Notes: a model not told the origin generated them from the letters alone. A DNA stretch of 64,000 nt from Streptomyces sp. col6 (GCF_008042035.1 NZ_RDBL01000029.1:833476-897475); one strand, 5' to 3'; positions 54,457 through 63,600 are shown, counted from the stretch's first letter. A program made the numbers and translations.

Positions 54457-56016
54457 ATGACCGTTGCCGATGTCAGTGTCCGAGTGGCCGAACGAGGAGC
54501 CATCAAGGAGGCCGTGGAGCTGGGCCCTTCGCCGAGCGCCACCGAGGCGCAGCGCGCGCGGGGCAAGCTCACCGTGCGCGAGCGGCTGGACCTGCTGTTC
54601 GATCCGGGGACCTTCCGCGAGATCGAACAGCTGCGCCGCCACCGTGCGGCGGGATTCGGCCTGGAGGACCGCAGGCCGCACACCGACGGGGTCGTGACCG
54701 GCTGGGGCCAGGTCGAGGGCCGGAAGGTGTTCGTGTACGCGCACGACTTCAGGATCTTCGGCGGCTCGCTCGGTGAGGCGCACGCCCAGAAGATCCACAA
54801 GGTGATGGACCTCGCGCTGGCGGCCGGCGCCCCGCTGGTGTCGCTGAGCGACGGCGCGGGCGCCCGCATCCAGGAGGGTGTAACCGCTCTTGCCGGTTAC
54901 GGCGGCATCTTCCGCCGCAACGTGGCCGCTTCCGGGGTGATCCCGCAGATCAGCGTGATGCTCGGCCCGTGCGCGGGCGGCGCCACGTACTCCCCGGCGC
55001 TCACCGACTACGTGTTCATGGTCCGCGACATCTCACAGATGTACATCACGGGCCCCGATGTCGTGCAGGCCGTCACCGGCGAGAAGATCACGCACAACGA
55101 CCTCGGCGGCGCACAGGTGCACTCCACGGTGTCCGGCGCGAGCGCGTTCCTGTACGACACCGAGGAGGAGTGCCTGGAGGAGGTACGCCACCTGCTCACC
55201 CTCCTCCCGTCCAACAACCGCGAACTCCCGCCCGCCGTCCCCTGCGAGGACCCGGTGGACCGCCCCGGCGACACCCTGTCCCGCCTGGTCCCGGCCGACC
55301 CCAACCTCTCGTACGACATGCGCGCGGTGATCGAGGAGATCGTCGACGACGGCGACCTCTTCGAGGTGCACGCCACCTGGGCGACCAACATCATCTGCGG
55401 CCTCGCCCGCCTGGACGGCCACGTGGTCGGCATCGTCGCCAACCAGCCCGCGTCCCTCGCCGGCGTCCTGGACATCCACGCCTCCGAGAAGGCCGCGCGC
55501 TTCGTGCAGACCTGCGACGCGTTCAGCATCCCGCTGGTCACGCTCGTCGATGTGCCCGGCTTCCTGCCCGGCAGCGACCAGGAGCACAACGGGGTCATCC
55601 GCCACGGCGCGAAGCTCCTGTACGCGTACTGCAACGCGACGGTCCCCCGCGTACAGGTCATCCTGCGCAAGGCGTACGGCGGCGCGTACATCGTGATGGA
55701 CTCCCGCTCCATCGGCTGCGACCTGTCCTTCGCCTGGCCCACCAACGAGATCGCGGTGATGGGCGCGGAAGGCGCCGCAAACGTGGTCTTCCGCCGCGAG
55801 ATCGCCGCCGCCGACGACCCGGAGGCGGCCCGCGCCCAGCGCGTCAAGCAGTACCGCCAGGAGCTGATGCACCCGTACTACGCGGCCGAACGCGGCCTGG
55901 TGGACGACGTCATCGACCCCGCCTCCACCCGCCAGGTGCTGGCCGACGCCCTGGACGTCCTGCGCGCGAAGCACGTGCCGCTACCCGAACGCAAGCACGG
56001 AAACCCTCCGTTCTGA
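54457..56016 (+). CDS. acyl-CoA carboxylase beta (carboxyltransferase) subunit, probably acetyl-CoA-preferring
   Basis: A 519-residue carboxyltransferase of the AccB/PccB type. It transfers carboxyl from biotin to an acyl-CoA in a complex with a biotinylated alpha subunit and a small epsilon subunit. Oxyanion-hole stretches are visible in GAGARIQEGVTALAGYGGIF and in the C-terminal half around RKAYGGAYIVM. The residue equivalent to Asp422 of Streptomyces PccB, a known determinant of propionyl preference, is Ile here (GGAYIVM), as in the acetyl-accepting AccB. That points to malonyl-CoA production, which suits an all-malonyl PKS. I chose ATG 54457 (MTVADVSVRV) because the upstream frame lacks similarity. 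The epsilon gene follows after one base. No alpha subunit is in the window, so a housekeeping one must serve. Confidence 0.93.
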   Translation: MTVADVSVRVAERGAIKEAVELGPSPSATEAQRARGKLTVRERLDLLFDPGTFREIEQLRRHRAAGFGLEDRRPHTDGVVTGWGQVEGRKVFVYAHDFRIFGGSLGEAHAQKIHKVMDLALAAGAPLVSLSDGAGARIQEGVTALAGYGGIFRRNVAASGVIPQISVMLGPCAGGATYSPALTDYVFMVRDISQMYITGPDVVQAVTGEKITHNDLGGAQVHSTVSGASAFLYDTEEECLEEVRHLLTLLPSNNRELPPAVPCEDPVDRPGDTLSRLVPADPNLSYDMRAVIEEIVDDGDLFEVHATWATNIICGLARLDGHVVGIVANQPASLAGVLDIHASEKAARFVQTCDAFSIPLVTLVDVPGFLPGSDQEHNGVIRHGAKLLYAYCNATVPRVQVILRKAYGGAYIVMDSRSIGCDLSFAWPTNEIAVMGAEGAANVVFRREIAAADDPEAARAQRVKQYRQELMHPYYAAERGLVDDVIDPASTRQVLADALDVLRAKHVPLPERKHGNPPF

Positions 56017-56017
56017 C

Positions 56018-56203
56018 ATGGCCGACTCCCTCATCCGCATCAAAGGCGGAACCCCGACCCCCACCGAACTGGCCGCCGTCCTCCTGGTCCTGCTCTCGGC
56101 GACGAGGGCCCAGGAGGCGCCCGCGCACCCCGCCGCCCCACCCCGGGCCACCTGGGGCCCCGCACGGGGCTGGCGCCCTCCGGGCACCTGGCCGGCCCCG
56201 TAA
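56018..56203 (+). CDS. acyl-CoA carboxylase epsilon subunit
   Basis: A 61-residue protein with the short conserved block IRIKGGTPTPTELAAVLLVLL, equivalent to the G(N/T)PTPEE-AAL segment of actinobacterial carboxylase epsilon subunits, then a Pro/Ala linker and a Trp-rich end (TWGPARGWRPPGTW). These subunits bind the beta subunit and boost assembly and activity of the alpha-beta-epsilon complex. The ATG starts one base after the beta-subunit stop (TGACATG), so translation is coupled. Size and position fit the family; the weakly conserved sequence keeps this just short of certain. Confidence 0.8.
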   Translation: MADSLIRIKGGTPTPTELAAVLLVLLSATRAQEAPAHPAAPPRATWGPARGWRPPGTWPAP

Positions 56204-56224
56204 CCCGACTGCGTAAGGAACTCC

Positions 56225-56977
56225 ATGCCCACCACGCTGCAGGCCAACAGCGCCTGGCTGCGCCGCTTCCACCCGGCCGAACAGGCCCCCGTACGCCTCT
56301 TCTGCCTGCCCCACGCGGGCGGATCGGCGAGCTACTACTTCCCGGTCTCCCGGGCCCTGGCCCCGGCCGCGGACGTGTTCGCGGTCCAGTACCCCGGCCG
56401 TCAGGACCGCCGCAACGAACCGTGCGTGGACGACGTCCGCCGCCTGGCCGACCTGGTCACCGCGGAAATGCTGCCGTGGTGCGACCGCCCGATCGCCCTG
56501 TTCGGCCACAGCCTGGGCGCAACCCTGGGCTTCGAGGTCGCCCTCCGCCTGGAAGCGGCCGGCACCGTCCCCGTCGCCCTCTTCGCATCGGGCCGCCGCG
56601 CCCCTTCCCGCCCCCGCGAGAACGAAAACGTCCACCTGTCCCCGGACGCCCAACTCCTCACCACCATCCGCCGCATGAGCGGCACCGACCCCGCAGTCCT
56701 GGCCGACGAGGAACTCCTCCGCTCGATCCTCCCGGCCATCCGAGCCGACTACAAAGCCGCGGAAACCTACCGCTACCAGCCCTCCACCCCCCTGACCTGC
56801 CCCATCGAGGTCCTGAACGGCACAGAAGACCCCGAGGTAACCACCACGGAAGCCACAGCCTGGACCACCCACACCACGGCCCCCTGCACCTTCCACACCT
56901 ACCAGGGCGGCCACTTCTACCTGAACGACCACGCCCCCGCAGTCATCAACCTGATCCGCGAACGCCTGGCGCAGTAG
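56225..56977 (+). CDS. type II (editing) thioesterase
   Basis: A 250-residue alpha/beta hydrolase of the TEII family. It begins RLFCLPHAGGSASYY, has the nucleophile elbow LFGHSLGATLGFEVA with the catalytic Ser, an Asp in LNGTEDPEV and the His in YQGGHFYLNDH. Such enzymes free stalled or wrongly decarboxylated chains from PKS carrier proteins. AAGGA lies 5 nt before the ATG, 21 bp after the epsilon gene. It is the last gene of the three-gene plus-strand operon and is followed 4 bp later by a terminator hairpin, which is a natural right border for the cluster. Confidence 0.95.
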   Translation: MPTTLQANSAWLRRFHPAEQAPVRLFCLPHAGGSASYYFPVSRALAPAADVFAVQYPGRQDRRNEPCVDDVRRLADLVTAEMLPWCDRPIALFGHSLGATLGFEVALRLEAAGTVPVALFASGRRAPSRPRENENVHLSPDAQLLTTIRRMSGTDPAVLADEELLRSILPAIRADYKAAETYRYQPSTPLTCPIEVLNGTEDPEVTTTEATAWTTHTTAPCTFHTYQGGHFYLNDHAPAVINLIRERLAQ

Positions 56978-56981
56978 ACCC

Positions 56982-57018
56982 GGAAGGGCGAAGGGCCCCG
57001 ACAGGCCTTCGCCCTTCC
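56982..57018 (+). terminator. bidirectional terminator after the type II thioesterase
   Basis: A 13-bp perfect stem (56982-56994 with 57006-57018), 4 bp after the thioesterase stop and 14 bp past the stop of the convergent small ORF, so it can serve both strands. Confidence 0.8.
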
Positions 57019-57032
57019 CCGTTCCGCCGGAC

Positions 57033-57182
57033 CTACTCGTCGTCCGGCGCCTCACGGACGCCTTCAGGATCGGGTTCGGAAACCACGCTGACCCGCAGGC
57101 ACCCATCCGTACCGAACATGTCGATCAACTGGGAGAGATGGGCTCGGGCCACACTGCGAACAGGACTCTCCTCGACCCTCAC
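57033..57182 (-). CDS. small hypothetical protein, coupled to the upstream HATPase gene
   Basis: Not recognised. It would be a 49-residue protein (MRVEESPVRSVARAHLSQLI... ending VREAPDDE) starting at a GTG that overlaps the upstream TGA as GTGA (57182-57179), and it ends just before the terminator at 57018-56982. Overlap and position support a real cistron. Its small size and lack of known similarity leave doubt. Confidence 0.35.
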   Translation of the reverse strand: MRVEESPVRSVARAHLSQLIDMFGTDGCLRVSVVSEPDPEGVREAPDDE

Positions 57183-57595
57183 CTGCACCCCTCCAGGTCG
57201 GCCCACACGACCTTGCCCCAACGGCGCGTGTATGTGCCCCAGTCGGATGCCAGGGCTGCGACGAGTAAGAGCCCTCGTCCCTCCTCATCGCCGTCCCCCG
57301 CCCGACACTTCACGGGCAGCTCCCGGGAGAAGTCCGAGACGGCCACACGCACCGTCCGCTCCGTGATGCGCTCCACCACCACCCTGATGGACCCCCGACG
57401 AGCGTGCCGTACAGCATTGGTCACCAGTTCAGTCACGATCGAGGCGCCGTCGTCGGCCAGTTCTCCCAGGCCCCAGCAACAGAGGGCGGCGTCGATGAGG
57501 CGCCTGGCGGCGGCAGCACTCTCCGGCTTGCGCAGCAATGTCTGGCTGTACCCCGGTGGCCCGGTCGGGCGGGCCTGCGTTGTAGCTTGCGGCAT
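57179..57595 (-). CDS. ATP-binding protein, anti-sigma factor/HATPase_c-type regulator
   Basis: A 138-residue single-domain GHKL ATPase, like RsbW/SpoIIAB. The N-box is SIVTELVTNAVRHA, the G1 region is VSDFSRELPV and the G2 glycines are in EEGRGLLLVAALASDWG. Proteins of this class in Streptomyces often act as anti-sigma factors or partners of neighbouring XRE regulators. I chose the ATG at 57595 (MPQATTQARP) because the 36-residue upstream extension is not conserved-looking and runs into the gap after the XRE gene. The XRE stop lies 125 bp upstream on the same strand. The target sigma factor is unknown. Confidence 0.85.
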   Translation of the reverse strand: MPQATTQARPTGPPGYSQTLLRKPESAAAARRLIDAALCCWGLGELADDGASIVTELVTNAVRHARRGSIRVVVERITERTVRVAVSDFSRELPVKCRAGDGDEEGRGLLLVAALASDWGTYTRRWGKVVWADLEGCR

Positions 57596-57720
57596 GTCGG
57601 TCTGCTCTTTCAGATCGGCCGAGCCCCGGGGCCGGTCGCACGGCCGCCGGGGCACTGTCCGCTCATGTAAGCGACATGCGAGAAGTGGTGACAGGGATGC
57701 CACGTCCCACTTTCACGACG

Positions 57721-58935
57721 CTATTCGCAGACCCCCAGAAACTCGGCCAACGGCCGGAGTCCCACCGGATGGTTGGGAAGAGCCCAAAGATCCCGGACGA
57801 CAGCCACGGCCAGCGTGTGGTGCTGCATCCACGTCGGCGCCACACGACGCAAGGACTCCAGGGTCTTTACGGCGCCGGCCGCATCCCCGATGTCGGTATG
57901 CGCACGCGCCACGTCGAGGAGCAGCCACGTACGCCAGGACGGCGGCGTGTCCTTGCTCAGCCGCATTCCCTTGGCCAGGGCCAGGGCATCCTGCGGGTGC
58001 CCGTACTGAACCGCCAATCGGACCCGTTCGATGCGAACGGAGGACGGACTGAAGACGCTGACCATGCGGTTGTCGCCGCCGTCAGGCAGCTTCACCACAC
58101 GCGCAGCCTCCTTCTCGGCCGCTTCCATCATCACCGCCGCACGCTCGTAGTCCCCACTCCGTGCAGCGGATGTGGCGGCGCTCATGGTCAGCGCGCCCCA
58201 CACCTTCAGCCCGTCGGCAGTGTCGAGACGCCCCGCGCTCATCAAGTCGTCGGCATGGCGGAGCGCGATGCCCAACGCGTCTTCCAGCCGCCCCTGCCTC
58301 TGGTACGTCCAGGCCGTCGAGTTGACGATCATCGGCACGAGCAGCGGATCTCCGGACTGCCCCGCAGCGTCTATCGCCCGCTCCAGGCTGATCAGCGCAA
58401 GGTCGGTCTTCCCCATCCGCACGGCGACATGCCCAGCAAGCTGAAGCGCCTTCCCCAAGGCACCGAACCCGGCCCGCCGCACCTCCCCGTCGCCCGAAGC
58501 AGTAGCCGTACGCGCATCCGCGATGAGATCCGGCAGCGCCTTCATCACCGTGTCGAACTCTGCGGAGTGGTACTGCGTCCACCCTGACGCGATCTGCTCC
58601 CGCAACCGCTCCAACGAGAAGTCGTCCCCGGGCGGCCCCAGGTCCGGCCCCCCGAGCGCGGGCATGATGGCCCGCCGCACAGCCACGAAGCGCGGCCCGT
58701 CGTTCTCCCCCGAAGACGCGACAGCGGGCGGATCCCCCAACAACGTGGTGAGCTCCACGCCCAGCCCATTCGCCAGCGCATGCAACGTAGGAAGCCGAGC
58801 CGACTGCTTCCGCCCCTGCTCAAGCTGCCTGATCACATCGACAGACACACCGGCCCGCTCGGCCAGCTCCTCCTGCGTCAGCGAAGCCAGCCGCCGCAAC
58901 CGCCGCAGAGTCCGCCCGAGATCATCGTTCGCCAC
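57721..58935 (-). CDS. XRE-family transcriptional regulator with TPR-like C-terminal domain
   Basis: A 404-residue protein from a GTG at 58935. Residues 1-65 form a Cro/C1-type helix-turn-helix (TLRRLRRLASLTQEELAERA, then GVSVDVIRQLEQGRKQSARL). The long C-terminal part consists of paired helices with TPR-like repeats (SLERAIDAAGQSGD, then RLEDALGIALRHADD). This architecture is common in Streptomyces for regulators thought to sense peptides or proteins. The ribosome site is poor. It sits upstream of the HATPase gene on the same strand. I see no link to the PKS cluster other than proximity. Confidence 0.88.
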   Translation of the reverse strand: MANDDLGRTLRRLRRLASLTQEELAERAGVSVDVIRQLEQGRKQSARLPTLHALANGLGVELTTLLGDPPAVASSGENDGPRFVAVRRAIMPALGGPDLGPPGDDFSLERLREQIASGWTQYHSAEFDTVMKALPDLIADARTATASGDGEVRRAGFGALGKALQLAGHVAVRMGKTDLALISLERAIDAAGQSGDPLLVPMIVNSTAWTYQRQGRLEDALGIALRHADDLMSAGRLDTADGLKVWGALTMSAATSAARSGDYERAAVMMEAAEKEAARVVKLPDGGDNRMVSVFSPSSVRIERVRLAVQYGHPQDALALAKGMRLSKDTPPSWRTWLLLDVARAHTDIGDAAGAVKTLESLRRVAPTWMQHHTLAVAVVRDLWALPNHPVGLRPLAEFLGVCE

Positions 58936-59018
58936 GCAGCCACGGTACGCCCGCGCCCCTCACCCTGTGGCTCACGAACATCGAGCCCTCGGCTCCCACC
59001 CACCGACGTCCGGCGACC

Positions 59019-59396
59019 TCAACGATCGACAACCCACCGCGCATCAGCCGGCCAGGTTCCAGTCCCCACGATGCACTCCACAATCCGAAGCCCCTCTGCG
59101 AGCGGCACGGTGTCCTGATCCGGGTACTCGTCATCCTGGCCATTGGCCAGCACGAACCCGTCGCTCTCCCCGACGCCCCCGGGGTCGACGGCATGCTCCC
59201 CGGGGTCGCCCTCCCCGTCGAGCAACATCACCATGGCCCGCTCGCCATTGGTCACAAAGGCCAACAACCGCCCCCGCGAGCTGAGCAACCACGTCTCGAG
59301 CCGCCCATCGTCCACCCGCGCCCGCAGGTCCGGAGAGACCACCTCACGCGAAAGAGAAGGAGGACCACCATCGTCAATCACCCAGGACTCGATCAC
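59019..59396 (-). CDS. Imm1-like immunity protein (tentative)
   Basis: A 125-residue acidic protein from GTG 59396. The C-terminal half, with GRLLAFVTNGERAMVMLL, FVLANGQDDEYPDQDTVPL and GTGTWPADARWVVDR, resembles the Imm1 family of immunity proteins that neutralise deaminase-type toxins of contact or polymorphic toxin systems. No toxin gene lies nearby, so it would be an orphan immunity gene. Longer in-frame starts would run into the tRNA-Arg gene, which supports this start. The family call rests on recall of the sequence pattern only. Confidence 0.5.
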   Translation of the reverse strand: MIESWVIDDGGPPSLSREVVSPDLRARVDDGRLETWLLSSRGRLLAFVTNGERAMVMLLDGEGDPGEHAVDPGGVGESDGFVLANGQDDEYPDQDTVPLAEGLRIVECIVGTGTWPADARWVVDR

Positions 59397-59427
59397 GGGC
59401 CCGACGATCTCACGCGAACGCCAAACG

Positions 59428-59459
59428 CCAGAGGCCCCGGATTTCTCCGGGGCCTCTGG
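59428..59459 (-). terminator. terminator after tRNA-Arg
   Basis: A perfect 14-bp stem (59428-59441 with 59446-59459) with a 4-nt loop, 7 bp beyond the 3' end of tRNA-Arg on the minus strand. Confidence 0.8.
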
Positions 59460-59466
59460 CCTGCTG

Positions 59467-59539
59467 TGCACTCGGCAGGATTCGAACCTGCAACCTTCTG
59501 ATCCGTAGTCAGATGCTCTATCCGTTAAGCTACGAGTGC
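59467..59539 (-). tRNA. tRNA-Arg (anticodon ACG)
   Basis: A 73-nt cloverleaf on the minus strand. The acceptor stem is GCACTCG/CGAGTGC with discriminator A, the anticodon stem TCTGA/TCAGA carries loop CTACGGA (anticodon ACG), and the T-loop is GTTCGAATC. The CCA end is not encoded. Confidence 0.97.
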
Positions 59540-59671
59540 TTGTGCTTCCGGGGTTTTTTCTGCCCCGTCGGCGTTGCGAGAACAACATTACATGACCTGC
59601 GCCGGGACGCGAAATCCATTACCCAAACCCTGCCTGACCTGGGCAAACACCAGAAGCGTGCCGAGGAACGG

Positions 59672-59704
59672 CCGAAGCCCCGGTCCTGGGGACCGGGGCT
59701 TCGG
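59672..59704 (-). terminator. terminator after tRNA-Ser
   Basis: A perfect 15-bp stem (59672-59686 with 59690-59704) with a 3-nt loop, 8 bp beyond the 3' end of tRNA-Ser on the minus strand. Confidence 0.8.
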
Positions 59705-59712
59705 TGGTGGTG

Positions 59713-59803
59713 CGGAGGCGGAGGGATTTGAACCCTCGATGGGGGGTAAGCCCCAAACCGCATTAGCAGTGCGGCGCCATAGACCGGACTAGGCGACGCC
59801 TCC
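59713..59803 (-). tRNA. tRNA-Ser (anticodon GCT)
   Basis: A 91-nt tRNA with the long variable arm of serine tRNAs. The acceptor stem is GGAGGCG/CGCCTCC with discriminator G, the anticodon loop is CTGCTAA (anticodon GCT), and the T-loop is GTTCAAATC. The CCA end is not encoded. The 199 bp between this gene and the protease inhibitor (59804-60002) presumably hold both promoters; no clear boxes seen. Confidence 0.97.
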
Positions 59804-60002
59804 AGCGCAACCCCCCGCGCGAGCGCGAGTGGTGCGTGCAGATGATGACACAGCTGCACGCTGTGCCACCAATCGCGGCCTACGGTACTAGGCGGTCGGC
59901 CGGGAGGGCAAAGCGGTTGCCGTGCGAAACGCCGGGGCGCCTGGCGCGTTAGGCAGCGCGGGGGCGCCGCCCCCGCAGGTTCATCCGCCACAGGAGTCCG
60001 CA

Positions 60003-60467
60003 ATGATGCGCCGTCTCGTTCTCACCGCTGTCGCGTCCCTCGCCGCGCTGTCCGCCGCCGCGCCCGCCGCCACCGCCGCCGCCTCGGCCGGGCCCCTGCC
60101 GTTGCCCCTCGCGCTCCCCTTGCTCCAGGACGACGCCACGGGCACCCGGCTCACCGTGGTCGTCGCCGCCACGGGCAACCCGGAGGCCGACGGGACGTAC
60201 GAGCTGCAGTGCGGGCCGGCCGGCGGGAGCCACCCGGTCGCGCGGCAGGCGTGCGAGCGACTGGAGCAGGCGGAAGAGGAGGGAGTGGACCCGTTCGCCC
60301 CTGTGCCCGGGAACGCGATGTGTACGCAGCAGTACGGCGGGGAAGCCACCGCCCGCGTCACCGGGACCTGGCACGGGCACCGGGTCGACTCCACGTTCAA
60401 GCGGACCAACGGGTGCGAGATCGCCCGGTGGAACGGCCTGCGCCCGGTCCTGCCGAACGTGCGGTGA
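60003..60467 (+). CDS. secreted subtilisin-inhibitor-like (SSI) protease inhibitor
   Basis: A 154-residue precursor. The ATG at 60003 follows AGGAG at a good spacing; a second ATG comes directly after. An N-terminal signal peptide (MMRRLVLTAVASLAALSAAA...) is followed by an SSI domain with four cysteines: LQCGPAGGSHPVARQAC and MCTQQYGG with RTNGCEIARW. SSI proteins are dimeric extracellular inhibitors of subtilisin- and trypsin-like proteases. Aligning MCTQQY with MCPMVY of classical SSI puts Gln at the P1 reactive position and Thr at P2, instead of the usual Met or Lys at P1 and Pro at P2. It is monocistronic, unrelated to the PKS genes. Confidence 0.92.
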   Translation: MMRRLVLTAVASLAALSAAAPAATAAASAGPLPLPLALPLLQDDATGTRLTVVVAATGNPEADGTYELQCGPAGGSHPVARQACERLEQAEEEGVDPFAPVPGNAMCTQQYGGEATARVTGTWHGHRVDSTFKRTNGCEIARWNGLRPVLPNVR

Positions 60468-60680
60468 ACCGCCCCCGGGGCCCGCGTCCGGGTCTTTGCG
60501 GGGCGCGTCGCGGGTCGGAGCCGTACACCGAATGCACCAAACCTTGGTGAGAGCTCCCCCTCATCCGCAGTCCCACGCCCCTTCCCTGCCTTTAGACTCC
60601 TTCAGTGACAGCCTGAGGCCCGAGGGGCAAGATGGGGCCGCTGTCGGGCAAGGTGCAGTAATCAGGGAGGAAGCGTCGTC

Positions 60681-63600
60681 GTGAGCAGCAGGCCATCCCG
60701 AGGCGCTGCTCGCCTCGCAGCCATACTCGACGCCCTTCCGGACGGGCTTCTGCTCGTCAACTGCAACGGTACGGTCGTCAACGCCAACACCATCGCCCTC
60801 GAAATGTTCGAGACCCCGGGCACCGCGCTCGTCGGTCGCGGGCTGCTCGATCTGCTGCCGGAGTTCGACTCCAAGCTGATCCCGGGGTCGATGCGCCGGC
60901 CCGATGCTGCGGACGAGCGGGGCCGGACCAAGCCCACGCGCATGATCGCGCGGCGTACCGACGGCAACGAGTACCCCGTCGAGGTGACGAGCGCCAGCCT
61001 GGAGGACGGGCAGGCGGCGTACAACGACGTCCAGGGCTCGTACGGGGGCAGCTACACGGGCGACGAGCTGCTGATGCTCGTCGTGCGCGACCTGTCCGGC
61101 ACCGTCGACACCGAGGCCGAGCTGGCCCGCTCGCAGCGCCAGACGGAGATGATCCTGCGCGCCGCGGCCGAGGGCGTCGTCGGTACGGACACCGACGGCC
61201 GGGTCGTCCTGGTCAACCCCGCCGCCGCGCAGATCCTCGGCTTCCGGGCCAGCGACCTCGGCGGCCAGGAGCTGCACCCGCTGATCCTTCACTCGCGTGC
61301 GGAGGGCGAGCCCTTCCCGTACGAGGAGTCCCCCCTCGCCGACACGCTGAAGTCGGGACGCAAGCATCGGGTGCGCGGGCAGGTTCTCTGGTCCAAGAGC
61401 GGGGCACAGGTCCCGGTCGACCTGACCACCGCGCCCGTCCGCGACGGCGACCAGCTCGTCGGCGCCGTGATGACCTTCACCGACCGCCGCCCCTACGAGG
61501 AGCTCGACAAGCAGCGCAAGGCCGAGGTTTCCGAGCTGACCGCGAGCCACACCGCCGAGGTCACCGAGCTCACCGAGCGGCACGCCGCCGAACTCGCCGC
61601 CCTGAAGGAAGCGCACGCCGCCGAGCTGGCCGACCGCACCGAGCGTTACGCCTCCGAGCTGGAGGAGCAGACCGAGCGGCTGACGGACCTCACCTCCCGG
61701 CACGCCCAGCTCACCGCCGTGCTCGGCGAGTCGCTGCGCGGGCCCCTGGAGGAGCTGCGCGGCGAACTCTCCACGCTCGCCGCCGACCCCGCCGGCCAGC
61801 TGTGGCCCGAGGCGAACCAGATCCTGCACCACCTGGCCGCGGGCTACGCGCGTATGACGACGCTCATCGACAACGTGCTCAGCTACCAGCGCCTCGACGG
61901 CGGCGCGGAGGCGCTCGTCAAGACGCGTGTGCTGCTCGACGGGGTCGTCACGGCCGGTATCGACGCCTCGGTCGAGCTGATCGGACCGGGCCGCGCGCAG
62001 TTCGCGGTGCACGCCCCGCCGATCGAGGCGGAGGTCGACGCCGGACGCCTGGTGACCGCCCTCGCCCACCTCGTCGCGGACGTCGCCGGCGTCGACTCGA
62101 CCGGCAAGGCCCGGCTCGTGCCCGGTGGCGGTTACGTCGACTCGACCGTCGTAGTCGCCGCCGCCCAGCGCGGTGACGTCGTACGCATCGAGGTGCGGGG
62201 TCCGTTCGCCGGGGGAGACCCGGTGCACGTCCCGATCGTGAGCGGCATCGTCCGTGCGCACGGCGGTGTGCTCCAGACGCATGAGATGCCGGGCATGAGC
62301 GGCAGCGCGTACGTGCTCGAACTGCCGATCGGCGCCGGTGCGGGGACCGTGGCGCCGCCGCAGCCGACACCGTTGCCGCAGGTGGAGGCGGCTCCTGCGG
62401 TGGTGTCCGAGTCCGATCAAGCGGACCCCGCGACGGCGGTTCCGGATGCCCCCGAGGCGGGCAGGGGGCGGCGCCGTGCGCGGCGTTCCTCCACCGACGC
62501 CTTCCTGGAGAGCCCCGTGGGCGGCTCCGACGGCACCGGCGAACTGGAGGCTGCACCCGGGGACACCGGCGCGGGCGCGCCGACCGGGCGCCGGCGTGCG
62601 CGCCGTGCGGCCCCCGCTCCCGAGGCGGCCCCGAACGAGCTGATCCCCGCCCAGCAGGCCGCCGAGGGCTCCGGACGCCGGCGCGGGCGCCCCAGCCCCG
62701 CCGAGACGGCTGCCCCGGCGCCGGGGCAGGCCCTCGCGCTGCCCTCCGCCGCCCCGTCGGAGGGGTCCGTGGTGACCGCCGCCGAGGGTGCGCAGGGCGC
62801 GGGTGCCCGGCCGCAGCGCGGGCAGACCGTGCCGCCGCAGGGTGTCCCGGCCGAGGCGCAGGTCCCGGTCGCGGCGGGCGGGCACCGGGGGAATCCGGGC
62901 GAGGAGGGCCGCCTGGCCCTTCCCCCTGTCGTGAACGCCGTGGAGTCCACCGCCCCCGCCGCGTTCTCGAACCTCGACGAGGCCGCCCGTACGGCTCCCG
63001 GCTCGGTGGCCCCGACTCCGGAGCTGCCCGTGCCGGCAGCGCAGCCGACCGGCCGCCGCGCCCGCCGCGCGTTGGCCGCCGCCCAGGACAGGGCCGCCGC
63101 CGAGGCCGGACCGCGCGTCCCCTTCGCGCTCCCGCCCGCCGACGCGGACCGTGTGCCGACGGATGGCGTGGAGCCGCAGGACCCCCTCGGCGGAGGACGC
63201 CCCGCCGGCGCGCCGGGCGCCGTGGGTACGCGTGTGGCCGTGGACGATTCGTACGAGGCCGGTGCGGGTACGCGTGCGGCCGGTGCGGATGCCGGCGCCG
63301 GTTCGTATGCGCCCGGTGCGGGCACGCGTGAGGCCGCGCCCGCTGCGTACGCGCCCGAGCCCGGGATGCCCGGCGCGCTGCCGCGTGCGGACGCAGCCGC
63401 CCCCGGCGCGCTGCCCGGTACGGACGGCCCCACCGCTGCCGCACCTGACGCCGTCGCCCCCGAGGCTCTGCCCGGTGCGCCTGAGCACGCCCCCGTTCCG
63501 CCGCAGGCGCAGCCCGCCCCCACCGGCCGACGCCGCGCCCGCCACGGGGACACGGGCCCGCAGGAGGCACAGCCGGCCCCCTTCGCACCGCCGGCGCAGA

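Noticed and set aside
59467..59803. tRNA pair as an integration (att) site for a mobile element
   Set aside because: No integrase, no repeat of a tRNA 3' end and no element-like genes are seen in the window.
59957..59977. GC palindrome upstream of the protease inhibitor as a terminator
   Set aside because: Its arms are separated by a single base, it follows no gene on that strand, and such palindromes are frequent at this GC content.
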